Shown here: piece by piece, positions 42,133-49,708 of the stretch
How positions within the stretch are numbered: position 1 is the stretch's first letter
Layout: every line of letters starts with the position of its first letter
Assembly (NCBI GenBank): GCA_049889355.1
Contig: JBMHDN010000032.1
Location: forward strand, 62,001 to 126,000
Origin: JBMHDN01 sp049889355
Lineage (GTDB): Bacteria; Pseudomonadota; Alphaproteobacteria; Puniceispirillales; Puniceispirillaceae
Direction of reading: 5' to 3'
DNA length: 64,000 nt
Translations under genes and position numbers: made by a program
The notes under the pieces: model-generated
Seen by the model: the letters and a program-made list of their open reading frames with translations, nothing else
Told to the model about the DNA's origin: nothing
Database searches by the model: none

Positions 42133-44376
42133 ATGTCGTTTAGAGTATCTTTCATGACCTCAGCAGATATCATTGAATTTATGAAAAATATGGCCTTAAA
42201 GTCTTATAGCAAACTGCTGAAAGTCATGGCTTTGCTGCTGGTCGTCATGGCGCTGTATCTTCCTGGCGGTTTGGCGGGTAGTGCACTTGCCCACGCATCT
42301 GATCTGCATGAAGATGAGGTGGAATTTGCAGCTGATGAAGTTTCCATTAACCGAGAAGAAGGGATTTTGATCGCCACGGGTAATGTGGTGCTCAAACAAA
42401 TGGGCCAAATCCTAAACGCCGATAAAATCATCTATAACCAGACAACCGATATCGCCCTTGCAAATGGCAATGTTGTGTTGACCATGCCGGACGGGACGTT
42501 AATCCGGTCTGATCAAATGGAACTGGACGAAAATTTTACCCATCTAGTGGCCAGCCCTGTCATCGCACAATATGAAGATGGCAGCCGGTTTTCAGCTGAA
42601 ACAGGTGAGCGCACCGAAGATATCCGCGCGGTGTTTGACCGGGGCCGTTTCAGCCCGTGTAAATGTGATTATGATAAGGGAGAGAGCCCGATTTGGGATC
42701 TCCGCTCAACACAAATCACTCATGATATGACGACAAAGACCATCAGCTATAAAAATGTGCGTATGCATATTTTTGGCGTGCCGGTGTTCTATACGCCTTA
42801 TCTGGCCCATGCGGACAGCTCAGTAAACCGCCGTTCTGGCTTTCTGGCGCCCAGCTTTGGCTATAGCCGGGATATGGGTGCGATTTTCACCCTGCCTTAT
42901 TTTCAGGTGCTGGGGCCGACACATGATGTGGAATTTAAACCCACCATCTTTTCCAAACGCGGTCAGGCGATGCGCACTGAATATCGCAAACGCTGGGACA
43001 AGGCATCTCTTAATGCCAGCCTGATCACAGGCCGTCTTGAAACCTATAAAAAGAACCGCGAGCAAGTGGCCGCGGTGGATGCGCGCTTTGTCAGCCGTCT
43101 GGGCGAAGACTGGCACATTGATGCCAGATTACGCCGCGCCTCTCAGGATACATTTATGCGGCGTTATGGCTATGAGAGCGATACTAAATTAAAGAGCGAA
43201 ATTGTGGCCACCAAACTGGACACCAACCGCTATTACCGTGTCGAGGCCTCAGATGTTCAAGGTCTTGGTGCAGCTGACAAACAATCAAATGAACCGGTCA
43301 TTTTGCCTTCGGTTTATTATGAAAATTATCAGCCAACAGGGCGCAAAGGCCAGCATATCCGCACTGAAATCTCAGCCCTCCAGCTGGATAATGATGATGG
43401 GCATGAAATGGTCCGCTGGGTCGCTGAGGTTGAAGGGCGTCAGCAAATGGAGATGGTAGGCGGGATTGTTGATGTGAATGTCGGTGGTCAAGCCAGTTAT
43501 TATGATGTGCAAAAACGTGCTGATGGCGGGGATTTTATTGGCGAGATTGGCCGGGCTCATGGTTTTGGCAGCCTGAGCTGGCGCAGCCCGTTATCTGTTG
43601 ATTTTCCAGAACGTCGTTTTGTGGTCGAGCCACAAGCCAAATATACCCATATTTTTGGCGCTAATCGCAATGATGAAATCCCAAACCGAGATGCGGGTGA
43701 TTTCCGCTTGGATGAAGCTAATTTGTTCCTAGAAAACCGGTATCAGGGCAAGGATTATGTGCTCCCCGGCGGGCGGGCTGACCTCGGGATAGCAGCGCTA
43801 ACCTCAGATGATATTATCGGTGATGTGAGCGGCTTTATCGGTGTATCACGGCATTTATCTGGCGAGCGCGACCAGAACCTGACCACACAAGATGATAATG
43901 ACTATTCTGACTATGTCGCCAGTTTGAGCTTTGACCCGCCTGGCCCTGTTTCAATCAGCTGGTCTGGCCGGATGGATTCAGAAGATTTTGAGTTGAATGA
44001 ATCATCTACCCGCCTTGATGTGGCCTATGGCGGGACCAGCCTTGCCCTGCGCCATACGCAAATCTCAAAAGCGCATTTCACCAGTGCCACCAGCGATTTA
44101 GAGGAAGCCACAGCAACCCTCACCCAAGCGCTGGGTGCAGGCTGGTCTGCAAGGGCGGAACAAATCTGGGATTTATCAAATGGCAAGACCAAGCGGGATA
44201 AATCCACTGTCTCGCTGGCATGGGCAGGCGGTTTCCAGGATTGCCTCACCCTGTCTCTTGATTACAAGCGCGACCCGACCAAAGACCGTGATATCAAGAC
44301 CATTGATGAGGTCCAAATCGTGCTCAATTTCAAATATCTGGGCTCAATCAGCCAGTCTGATTTAAAGAACAGATAA
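42133..44376 (+). CDS. lptD: LPS-assembly protein LptD
   Basis: Outer-membrane beta-barrel that inserts LPS into the outer leaflet, working with LptE. Of 747 residues, the N-terminal OstA/LptA-like jellyroll occupies about 60-180 (VSINREEGILIATGNVVLKQ) and the rest is the barrel domain, with RRSGFLAPSFGYSRDMG. The signal helix KVMALLLVVMALYLPGGLA lies at about 30-48, ending near ALAHA, after an unusually long N-tail. The ATG at 42133 has GAGGG seven bases upstream; ATGs at 42154 and 42181 (the latter giving a normal signal peptide) lack such a site. The Cys-rich FSPCKCDYD and the late FQDCLTL may form disulphides. Confidence 0.95.
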   Translation: MSFRVSFMTSADIIEFMKNMALKSYSKLLKVMALLLVVMALYLPGGLAGSALAHASDLHEDEVEFAADEVSINREEGILIATGNVVLKQMGQILNADKIIYNQTTDIALANGNVVLTMPDGTLIRSDQMELDENFTHLVASPVIAQYEDGSRFSAETGERTEDIRAVFDRGRFSPCKCDYDKGESPIWDLRSTQITHDMTTKTISYKNVRMHIFGVPVFYTPYLAHADSSVNRRSGFLAPSFGYSRDMGAIFTLPYFQVLGPTHDVEFKPTIFSKRGQAMRTEYRKRWDKASLNASLITGRLETYKKNREQVAAVDARFVSRLGEDWHIDARLRRASQDTFMRRYGYESDTKLKSEIVATKLDTNRYYRVEASDVQGLGAADKQSNEPVILPSVYYENYQPTGRKGQHIRTEISALQLDNDDGHEMVRWVAEVEGRQQMEMVGGIVDVNVGGQASYYDVQKRADGGDFIGEIGRAHGFGSLSWRSPLSVDFPERRFVVEPQAKYTHIFGANRNDEIPNRDAGDFRLDEANLFLENRYQGKDYVLPGGRADLGIAALTSDDIIGDVSGFIGVSRHLSGERDQNLTTQDDNDYSDYVASLSFDPPGPVSISWSGRMDSEDFELNESSTRLDVAYGGTSLALRHTQISKAHFTSATSDLEEATATLTQALGAGWSARAEQIWDLSNGKTKRDKSTVSLAWAGGFQDCLTLSLDYKRDPTKDRDIKTIDEVQIVLNFKYLGSISQSDLKNR

Positions 44377-44395
44377 AGGCGGGGCTTTGGCTTGT

Positions 44396-45034
44396 CTAGC
44401 CTGTTACCACCGCCCAAATCACCACCAGAACCGTCAGTATAATCAGCGCTCTGGTCAAGAGCAGGCTATTTTGCAGACTGCGGGCCATGATGACACCGGC
44501 AAAGCACCACAGGCTATGCAGGACAAGCTGGGCTACAGCAAAGCTGAGCGGGATGAGGATAAGCTGGACCATCTCAGGACCAAGTGCAGGCCCAAAATCT
44601 GTCCAGGCAAGCACAGACATCACCCATGCTTTGGGATTGAGCGGATGGACAATCAACCCTGAGAGATAGCCTGCCCCAGCCTGCTTCTCAGCAGGTCTGT
44701 TTGCATCCTTATGCTGCGCAGTTTCTTTTTCTGAAATGGCAGAAGAAGGCTGAGCCTGCCACCCCCGCAGGGCCAGCCAGATCATAAAGCCAGCAGAGAT
44801 ATATTTAAACGCTTCTTTGATAAAAGGCTGTTCAGCCAGCAAGAGCAGCAGCCCAAACGCCATCGCGACATTAAGGCATATTTTGCCTGTTACCAGCCCC
44901 AGATTAAAGCGCATAGCCGGCCAGAAACCGACCCGCGCGCCAAGCGACATAATCAGCAAATTAGCTGGCCCGGGTGTGCCCACCATAAACAAAATAAAAA
45001 CCCATAAGGCCAGCAAGCCATCGATATTGACCAT
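44396..45034 (-). CDS. LysE family translocator
   Basis: A 212-residue inner-membrane exporter with about six hydrophobic segments. The N-terminal FMVGTPGPANLLIMSLGARVG is the LysE/RhtB signature, and GLIVHPLNPKAWVM occurs in the middle. The family exports amino acids such as lysine, threonine or homoserine lactones; the substrate is unknown. The DUF3291 gene lies six bases upstream on the same strand, so they may share a transcript. Converges with lptD. Confidence 0.9.
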   Translation of the reverse strand: MVNIDGLLALWVFILFMVGTPGPANLLIMSLGARVGFWPAMRFNLGLVTGKICLNVAMAFGLLLLLAEQPFIKEAFKYISAGFMIWLALRGWQAQPSSAISEKETAQHKDANRPAEKQAGAGYLSGLIVHPLNPKAWVMSVLAWTDFGPALGPEMVQLILIPLSFAVAQLVLHSLWCFAGVIMARSLQNSLLLTRALIILTVLVVIWAVVTG

Positions 45035-45040
45035 TGGTGC

Positions 45041-45529
45041 CTATCCGTCCTGACCTGGATGCGGGGCTGGAAATGTCTGGGACAAATCAAATGCCTTATC
45101 TGAGGGGCCCTGTTCTGCAATCTGCTGTAATTTTACCGCAGCTTCTTCAAGAGTTGGGATATGACCTGCCGGCACCCACCACATGACCAGATGCGGGCCC
45201 TCCATCGGATAAAACCATTCTGTGCGACGGGCCATAATCGGTTGATGCGGGGCGCTCATCATATAGCGGCGCAGGCTGGGCACATCGCGCCAGAGCGACA
45301 GGGTGACAATATACTCATCCCCAAAAGGGCGAAAATCTATAGCATTCCCTGCCCTCTCTTTCGCTCCCTCTTCTGCTCCTTCCTGTAATCGCCAAACAAA
45401 ACCATCAGCGCTGTCTGCGGCCCTGTTCACGTCATCAAGTGCCGCTACAAAATCACGAAGCAAGGGCGAATCTAATCTGTCTTTCAGATGCGCGATATTC
45501 AGCTCTGCCAAATGAAAATCAACTAACAT
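45041..45529 (-). CDS. DUF3291 family protein
   Basis: A 162-residue protein of the DUF3291 family; the opening FHLAELNIAHLKDRLDSPLLRDFV, the block DEYIVTLSLWRDVPSLRRYMM and WWVPAGHIPTLEEA match. The fold is like ABM/ferredoxin-type monooxygenases; no function is established. It is followed closely by the LysE gene and preceded by the small Cys-rich protein at 45554-45796. Confidence 0.85.
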   Translation of the reverse strand: MLVDFHLAELNIAHLKDRLDSPLLRDFVAALDDVNRAADSADGFVWRLQEGAEEGAKERAGNAIDFRPFGDEYIVTLSLWRDVPSLRRYMMSAPHQPIMARRTEWFYPMEGPHLVMWWVPAGHIPTLEEAAVKLQQIAEQGPSDKAFDLSQTFPAPHPGQDG

Positions 45530-45553
45530 TGCTTGCGTCCTCTTTGCGGGTTT

Positions 45554-45796
45554 TCACCCATCTTGCTTTTTATGCAAGGCCCGAAAATCAGCTTCTAACA
45601 TCTGACCATCAAAATCGACATGACAGACATTCACCTCATGACGCCGACACCAAATTTGAACACCGCGATCGCTAAAGCCAGCTTCAAGGCGCCCATAATC
45701 ACGCAGACTCGCCGCATCGGTCTTGCCCGCTTCTTGCTCATCAGCGCAAAGCGCACAGACAATCGGCTGTTTAATCGAATGAAGAAGATGTTGCAT
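45554..45796 (-). CDS. small Cys/His-containing conserved protein
   Basis: An 80-residue protein with a CALC pair (15-18) and a C-terminal block GVQIWCRRHEVNVCHVDFDG rich in Cys and His. Four Cys and several His could bind zinc. I have seen similar short proteins in Alphaproteobacteria but recall no name or function. Downstream lie DUF3291 and LysE on the same strand. Confidence 0.6.
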   Translation of the reverse strand: MQHLLHSIKQPIVCALCADEQEAGKTDAASLRDYGRLEAGFSDRGVQIWCRRHEVNVCHVDFDGQMLEADFRALHKKQDG

Positions 45797-45912
45797 GACA
45801 AATACTCAAAACTGAAAAGCCAAAAGATAGCCTGCAAAGCTAGCCTTGACCAGCCTAAAGCTTGGGTTAAGTTTTGATAGAGGCAGCATCATGAGCATAT
45901 AGGGGCTTTATC

Positions 45913-46212
45913 ATGGCGATAGCAAAATTAAGCAGCAATGAGGCGCAGCTAGCCCTCAAAGGCTGTCACAGCGATTGGCAGCTAACAGCTGATGGGCAGT
46001 CTCTCACCCGCCATTTCAAGATAAAGCCCTATGCCGCCGCCCTCGCACTGGCAAACCAAATGGCGCGCTTATCAGAAGAACAAGATCATCATGGGGATAT
46101 TTGTTTTGGCTGGGGCTATTGTACCATCACCATGACCACCCATGATGTAAAAGGCCTTTCCGTACGCGATTTCAGGCTGGCAGAAGCGATTGACAAGCTC
46201 CCCCTATCCTAG
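45913..46212 (+). CDS. 4a-hydroxytetrahydrobiopterin dehydratase (PCD/DCoH)
   Basis: A 99-residue pterin-4a-carbinolamine dehydratase. The active-site motif is DHHGDICFGWGYCTITMTTHDVKGLSVRDFRLA, with the His pair, the later His (TTH) and the terminal Asp-Leu-Ala. It regenerates tetrahydrobiopterin for aromatic amino acid hydroxylases; in bacteria without phenylalanine hydroxylase it may serve in molybdopterin or folate chemistry. No hydroxylase gene lies in the window. Its end overlaps by nine bases with the convergent nucleosidase gene. Confidence 0.93.
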   Translation: MAIAKLSSNEAQLALKGCHSDWQLTADGQSLTRHFKIKPYAAALALANQMARLSEEQDHHGDICFGWGYCTITMTTHDVKGLSVRDFRLAEAIDKLPLS

Positions 46213-46794
46213 GCTGTCGCTGTGGTGCTCTTTTAGCCACTTTATGAATAAGGCCGCCCCTTTGGTGACATTCTCCCGCCAATTTTCTGTTGCATCTTCA
46301 TCTGCAAAATCACTGCCATATTTTAGCAAAATGGCTTTTTTCCTGGCCAACGCGGCTGCTTTTGCCAGGGCATAGCCTTCCATATCCACCATATCGCTGG
46401 CCAGTTCTGGCTTATCTCTTACAAATTGATCGCCTGTGCTGAGTGTGGGTCCGGTACTGGCAAGCGTGATATCACCGGCCAAATCACCCTCTTCAAACGG
46501 GGTGATACCCAAAGGGGCCATCGGTCGCGCATCCATATCACGCTGACGCACACGCGCAACCTCATGCAATTTTCCTGCCAGTTCAAGGCGGAGCACACCA
46601 GCAGTGCCATAATTGATGAGCAGCGCACAATCAGGCTCAGCAAGGACGCAGGCAACCGCCAGCGCGGCATTGACCTTGCCCACCCCTGTATAGATAAGCC
46701 GCAGCCGCCCGCTATCCATTGCAGGCCCGAACCCGGCCTCTCTCAACATGGCCTCTGACAATTCAGCCTCTAAGGCAACAGATAAAGCAATCAT
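46204..46794 (-). CDS. phosphorylase / MTA-SAH nucleosidase superfamily protein
   Basis: A 196-residue protein of the purine/uridine phosphorylase-nucleosidase superfamily. The opening IALSVALEAELSEAML, the glycine loop LINYGTAGVLRLEL, and VDMEGYALAKAA (with the purine- and ribose-binding Met-Glu) are visible. The substrate is unknown: adenine nucleoside, methylthioadenosine or hopanoid-linked adenosine are all possible, as related genes sit in hopanoid clusters. The ATG at 46794 is preferred; a GTG at 46839 would overlap the end of the upstream GFA gene and add 15 basic residues. Confidence 0.78.
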   Translation of the reverse strand: MIALSVALEAELSEAMLREAGFGPAMDSGRLRLIYTGVGKVNAALAVACVLAEPDCALLINYGTAGVLRLELAGKLHEVARVRQRDMDARPMAPLGITPFEEGDLAGDITLASTGPTLSTGDQFVRDKPELASDMVDMEGYALAKAAALARKKAILLKYGSDFADEDATENWRENVTKGAALFIKWLKEHHSDSLG

Positions 46795-46835
46795 GTGGAA
46801 AATCTCTCTTGGCCAAAGCTTTGCACCACCTCTCC

Positions 46836-47285
46836 TCACTCATAGGTGCTGAGATCGTCTGAGGCATAGCGCAAGGTGGTATCATATTTCACCAAATCAT
46901 CTTCTATCGGCAGCCAATCCAGCTTGTCTTTATAATTCACATGGAAAGTGGGGTTAAAATCACCGGGGTCGGCCAGCGAGCCAGCATAGAGATGCATGCC
47001 GCCTTCATAATGCGCGGCTTCAAAACCCATGGGCGAGCCGCAATCACCACAAAAATGACGCCAGACGCCTGTTGAGCTCTGAAATGTCTTAGGGGCTTTA
47101 CCAGTCCAGCTGAATTGTTTCAATGGCACACCGAGCCAGCCTACAACAGGCGCACCGCAATTACGCCTGCAATCATCACAATGACAATAACACGCCCAAC
47201 TGGGCTCACCATCAAAGGCCCAGCTGGTGGCTTTGCACAAACAATGACCTGTGGTGCACTTCTCATGCGCGCTTTTTTCAGACAT
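46836..47285 (-). CDS. GFA/CENP-V family zinc protein
   Basis: A 149-residue protein of the glutathione-dependent formaldehyde-activating (GFA) family with its Cys ligands: CTTGHCLCKATSW, CYCHCDDCRRNCGAP and FCGDCGSP. These bind structural and catalytic zinc. Most members are unstudied and not involved with formaldehyde. It overlaps no gene but sits three bases after the TVP38-like gene, with a good GGGGGA site. Confidence 0.9.
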   Translation of the reverse strand: MSEKSAHEKCTTGHCLCKATSWAFDGEPSWACYCHCDDCRRNCGAPVVGWLGVPLKQFSWTGKAPKTFQSSTGVWRHFCGDCGSPMGFEAAHYEGGMHLYAGSLADPGDFNPTFHVNYKDKLDWLPIEDDLVKYDTTLRYASDDLSTYE

Positions 47286-47288
47286 GGC

Positions 47289-47954
47289 TCATTCCCCCTG
47301 ACCTGCCTTCTTTTTCATAGAGCGATTAAAAAGAAAAACACCACCCCAAGTAAAGAGGTAAAAACCCGCCACCATCAGCATGGCCGGCGTCGGGTCTTCG
47401 ATGGTGCTCATAGCACCTGCATAGGCGGCAATCAGCGCATAAGGCACCGTGCCCAAGAGCCAGGCTGCTAAAAACCGCCAGAACCCCATACCGGTGAGCC
47501 CGGCAAGGCAAGCGGTTATCTCAGGCAACATCGGCACTGCACGTGAGATGAGGATCATCCAAAGGCCATAAGTCTGAAAGGCAGATCTAGCGCGCGCCCT
47601 CTCTTCTGGTCTCGGCATCAGCCGCTCAAACAAGCGCAAGCCATAAAGACGGCTGAGCCAAAAGCCTGTGAGACCAGCCAGCAAAAGCCCCAGCACCGCA
47701 AAAGCAGCACCGATAATCGGACCCAGCAAAAACCCGGCGATTAACACAGTGGAAAGAGTCGGCACAGATAAAAAGATATCAATGAAAAGAAGACCGGCTA
47801 TAACCAGACCGATATAGACCGGCGGGCTATTTTGTGTGGCCAGCAAGGCGTCTTTAATCGCGGCTGGCTGTATCACACCGCTGATATAGCCAAAAACCAG
47901 CAAACAGATGAAAAACCCGGCCATCATGGCCATTAATTTAAATAAGGCTGTCAT
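47289..47954 (-). CDS. TVP38/TMEM64 (VTT domain) membrane protein
   Basis: A 221-residue inner-membrane protein with about six hydrophobic segments and the SNARE-associated/VTT core (LSVPTLSTVLIAGFLLGPIIGAAFAVLGL..., then FQTYGLWMILISRAVPMLPEITACLAGLTGMG). DedA relatives act in undecaprenyl-phosphate or lipid transport; the substrate here is unknown. The ATG at 47954 is preferred over a TTG four codons earlier. It is followed by GFA and the nucleosidase gene. Confidence 0.87.
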   Translation of the reverse strand: MTALFKLMAMMAGFFICLLVFGYISGVIQPAAIKDALLATQNSPPVYIGLVIAGLLFIDIFLSVPTLSTVLIAGFLLGPIIGAAFAVLGLLLAGLTGFWLSRLYGLRLFERLMPRPEERARARSAFQTYGLWMILISRAVPMLPEITACLAGLTGMGFWRFLAAWLLGTVPYALIAAYAGAMSTIEDPTPAMLMVAGFYLFTWGGVFLFNRSMKKKAGQGE

Positions 47955-47999
47955 TTCATTCAACAAAGCCAGATAGGCGAGATGCCCGCAGGCCAGTCG

Positions 48000-48365
48000 C
48001 TAGACCCATTTGTCATTTTCGGCCGTGAGGTTGCCGCCAGCTTCGCCTGTATTCACCACGCCGCGCGGTTCAGCTAACAACACATGGCATTCCTCATGCG
48101 CAAAAGGCTTATGCTGAACCCCTTTTGGAACCACATACATCTCACCCGCGTTAAGTGCCACTGTCTGGTCTGCCATTTCAATATACATCGTCCCTTCGAC
48201 CACTAAAAACATCTCGTCTGTATCAGCATGATCATGCCAGACAAATTCGCCTTTGAACTTTGCCAGTTTCAACTGGTAATCATTCAGCTCTGCAATCACC
48301 CGCGGTGACCAGAAATCAGAAAATTTGCTCAATTTTTCTTTCAGATTAATCGCTGTATCTGGCAT
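48000..48365 (-). CDS. cupin domain protein
   Basis: A 121-residue single cupin. The metal-binding motif 1 reads WHDHADTDEMFLVVEG (the two His and the Glu), and motif 2 PKGVQHKPFAHE holds the third His. Such small cupins are binding proteins or mannose-6-phosphate-isomerase-like enzymes; the ligand is unknown. The ATG at 48365 has AGGA eight bases upstream, while the ATG nine codons earlier has no site. Confidence 0.88.
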   Translation of the reverse strand: MPDTAINLKEKLSKFSDFWSPRVIAELNDYQLKLAKFKGEFVWHDHADTDEMFLVVEGTMYIEMADQTVALNAGEMYVVPKGVQHKPFAHEECHVLLAEPRGVVNTGEAGGNLTAENDKWV

Positions 48366-48442
48366 CAACTCATCCTGTCTATAGTCCAACATATCGGTAT
48401 ATCAGCCTGCCCCCAAAGCGGGGTATGCTAGGGGCTGTTATC

Positions 48443-48574
48443 TTAAAAGCTGGTCAGCGCATACCAGATGACAAATAAAATCCAGCCCATCAGATTCAAT
48501 TCAAAGACCAGCAGATAAAAAATGATGGTGCCAACACACAAAAAGACTAAATTTTTGATGAAGGCTTTATCCAA
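48443..48574 (-). CDS. small membrane protein of 43 residues (TTG start) or remnant of a gene end
   Basis: Reading the minus strand from a TTG at 48574 gives 43 residues that are nearly all hydrophobic, with one or two helices (NLVFLCVGTIIFYLLVF and GWILFVIWYAL) and a stop at 48443. The frame stays open for about 15 codons upstream, up to the end of the UDG-like gene, with no ATG. It may be a true short membrane protein, or the surviving 3' end of a gene broken when the AT-rich island came in. The hydrophobic pattern is too regular for chance antisense, but no family is known. Confidence 0.4.
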   Translation of the reverse strand: MDKAFIKNLVFLCVGTIIFYLLVFELNLMGWILFVIWYALTSF

Positions 48575-48614
48575 GGCATCTATTCCACTGTCTTTGAATA
48601 TGGTTGAATAAGGA

Positions 48615-49310
48615 TTAAGATTTTATCTTCTCCTTTATCCACTCCGAACTTCTTGGAAAATAGCTAAATCTACTCAGATGAGGAACACTAAATAAAAAAA
48701 CTTTCTCTAATTTTAATTTATCTGCCTCTATTGCACCAACGTTTAAGGTACATATTTTTCGTTGAGGATTGGGTTTCAATTCAATTTCGCAATACTCATT
48801 CACAATCATCTTATTCTTAAAAAAATCATTTGCTCTTTTTCCGTTACAGATAACAAATCTAGGTTTTACTAATGACAATATGAATTTATGGACTTGCCAA
48901 CAAAGTTCTTCATCTACTTTGCGTAAATTGTTATCGTAACTATCTTCATCTACCGTTCTTACAAAACTAATATTTGAGGAACATACTGTCTTTAGGTCAG
49001 GTGGAAGATCGGCAAATAATTGCTTTATTCTTTTCTGATGGGTATGGAGACCAGGTGGTTGGGGTTTTCCCCTTGCAAACCAAATACCCTCTGAAAACTC
49101 GTTAAAATTCTCATTTTTACGAAGTAAATGGTTTTCTATCGTATCTTCTTCTGGATTTTCAAATTGGTTACTTGAACCTCCAGGATTTGAACCCAGAAAA
49201 TACCAATCACCTTTTTTTAAGGTATGGTTTGCTGAATACAAAAGTGACCCAGGGCGGTTGTTCAATCCTGTATCAATTAATAATTTTTTAATTGATTCAA
49301 TCTCTTCCAT
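48615..49310 (-). CDS. uracil-DNA-glycosylase-like protein (foreign, AT-rich)
   Basis: A 231-residue protein with a faint UDG-superfamily signature. The N-terminal WYFLGSNPGGSSN (about 37-48) resembles the G-x-x-P-G water-activating loop, the middle has VICNGKRANDFF, and the C-terminal FSVPHLSRFSYF looks like the HPS/HLS minor-groove loop. If real it might excise a base from DNA, or be a UDG-fold domain with another task. Codon and base use are markedly AT-rich, unlike both neighbours, and the ATG at 49310 has no clear ribosome binding site. The island context suggests a mobile or defence-type origin. Confidence 0.6.
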   Translation of the reverse strand: MEEIESIKKLLIDTGLNNRPGSLLYSANHTLKKGDWYFLGSNPGGSSNQFENPEEDTIENHLLRKNENFNEFSEGIWFARGKPQPPGLHTHQKRIKQLFADLPPDLKTVCSSNISFVRTVDEDSYDNNLRKVDEELCWQVHKFILSLVKPRFVICNGKRANDFFKNKMIVNEYCEIELKPNPQRKICTLNVGAIEADKLKLEKVFLFSVPHLSRFSYFPRSSEWIKEKIKS

Positions 49311-49363
49311 ATATAAATTCTAGCATTCTATTCTTTCTTTTCCCATTCAATTTTCAATTTCCT

Positions 49364-49564
49364 CTACACAAGATCATATTCCACATGGAGGGATTCTAAT
49401 CTCTCCTTTTTTTGACGATGTTTCTTGAGGACGGAATAAACAGAGTTTCCAGTTTCACCCCACCATTTTCCAATTTGAGTAGTGATACCTCTCTCAGTGA
49501 GGAGTTTAGTCATTTTGCCATAAGACATACCACCGTCCTGCAAAGACTTAATGTGATCATACAA
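49364..49564 (-). CDS. recombinase-type helix-turn-helix fragment
   Basis: A 66-residue frame starting with TTG. It carries the pattern found in the C-terminal DNA-binding domains of serine recombinases and similar small HTH proteins: HIKSLQDGGMSYGKMTKLLTERGITTQIGKWWGETGNSVYSVLKK. The frame runs back another 42 codons, into the glmS end, with no usual start codon. It may be a remnant or a short protein from a weak TTG. The segment is AT-rich like the UDG-like gene downstream. Confidence 0.5.
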   Translation of the reverse strand: MYDHIKSLQDGGMSYGKMTKLLTERGITTQIGKWWGETGNSVYSVLKKHRQKKERLESLHVEYDLV

Positions 49565-49661
49565 TTCTTTTTGTCTTGCAAAATATCTATCACTATTGCG
49601 CTTAGCAAAGCTATTAGTCCGGTTTGAAACTTGAAAACAGAGATAATGAGAGTGTCTTGGT

Positions 49662-49708
49662 TCGCCAAATCCGTATTGGGAATTACTCGACTGTAACCGA
49701 TTTGGCGA
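49662..49708. repeat. 10-bp inverted repeat spanning the glmS stop codon
   Basis: TCGCCAAATC (49662-49671) and GATTTGGCGA (49699-49708) are perfect inverted repeats with 27 bases between. The second lies within the last codons of glmS and the first outside it, at the junction with the AT-rich island. No U-tract is present, so a terminator role is doubtful; a recombination site is an alternative. Confidence 0.6.

Larger units (their letters stand above)
48600..49660. other. AT-rich inserted segment at the glmS 3' end
   Basis: Base composition drops sharply, to roughly one third G+C by eye against about half in the neighbours, between about 48600 and 49660, immediately downstream of the glmS stop codon. 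It holds a UDG-like gene (48615-49310) and a recombinase-type helix-turn-helix frame (49364-49564). No transposase, Tn7 end sequence or flanking direct repeat was found. Limits are by eye. Confidence 0.7.

Noticed and set aside
42820..43116. Leftward frames inside lptD, purL, aroG-type and other long genes
   Set aside because: They are shadows of well-recognised genes, without ribosome binding sites or family features.
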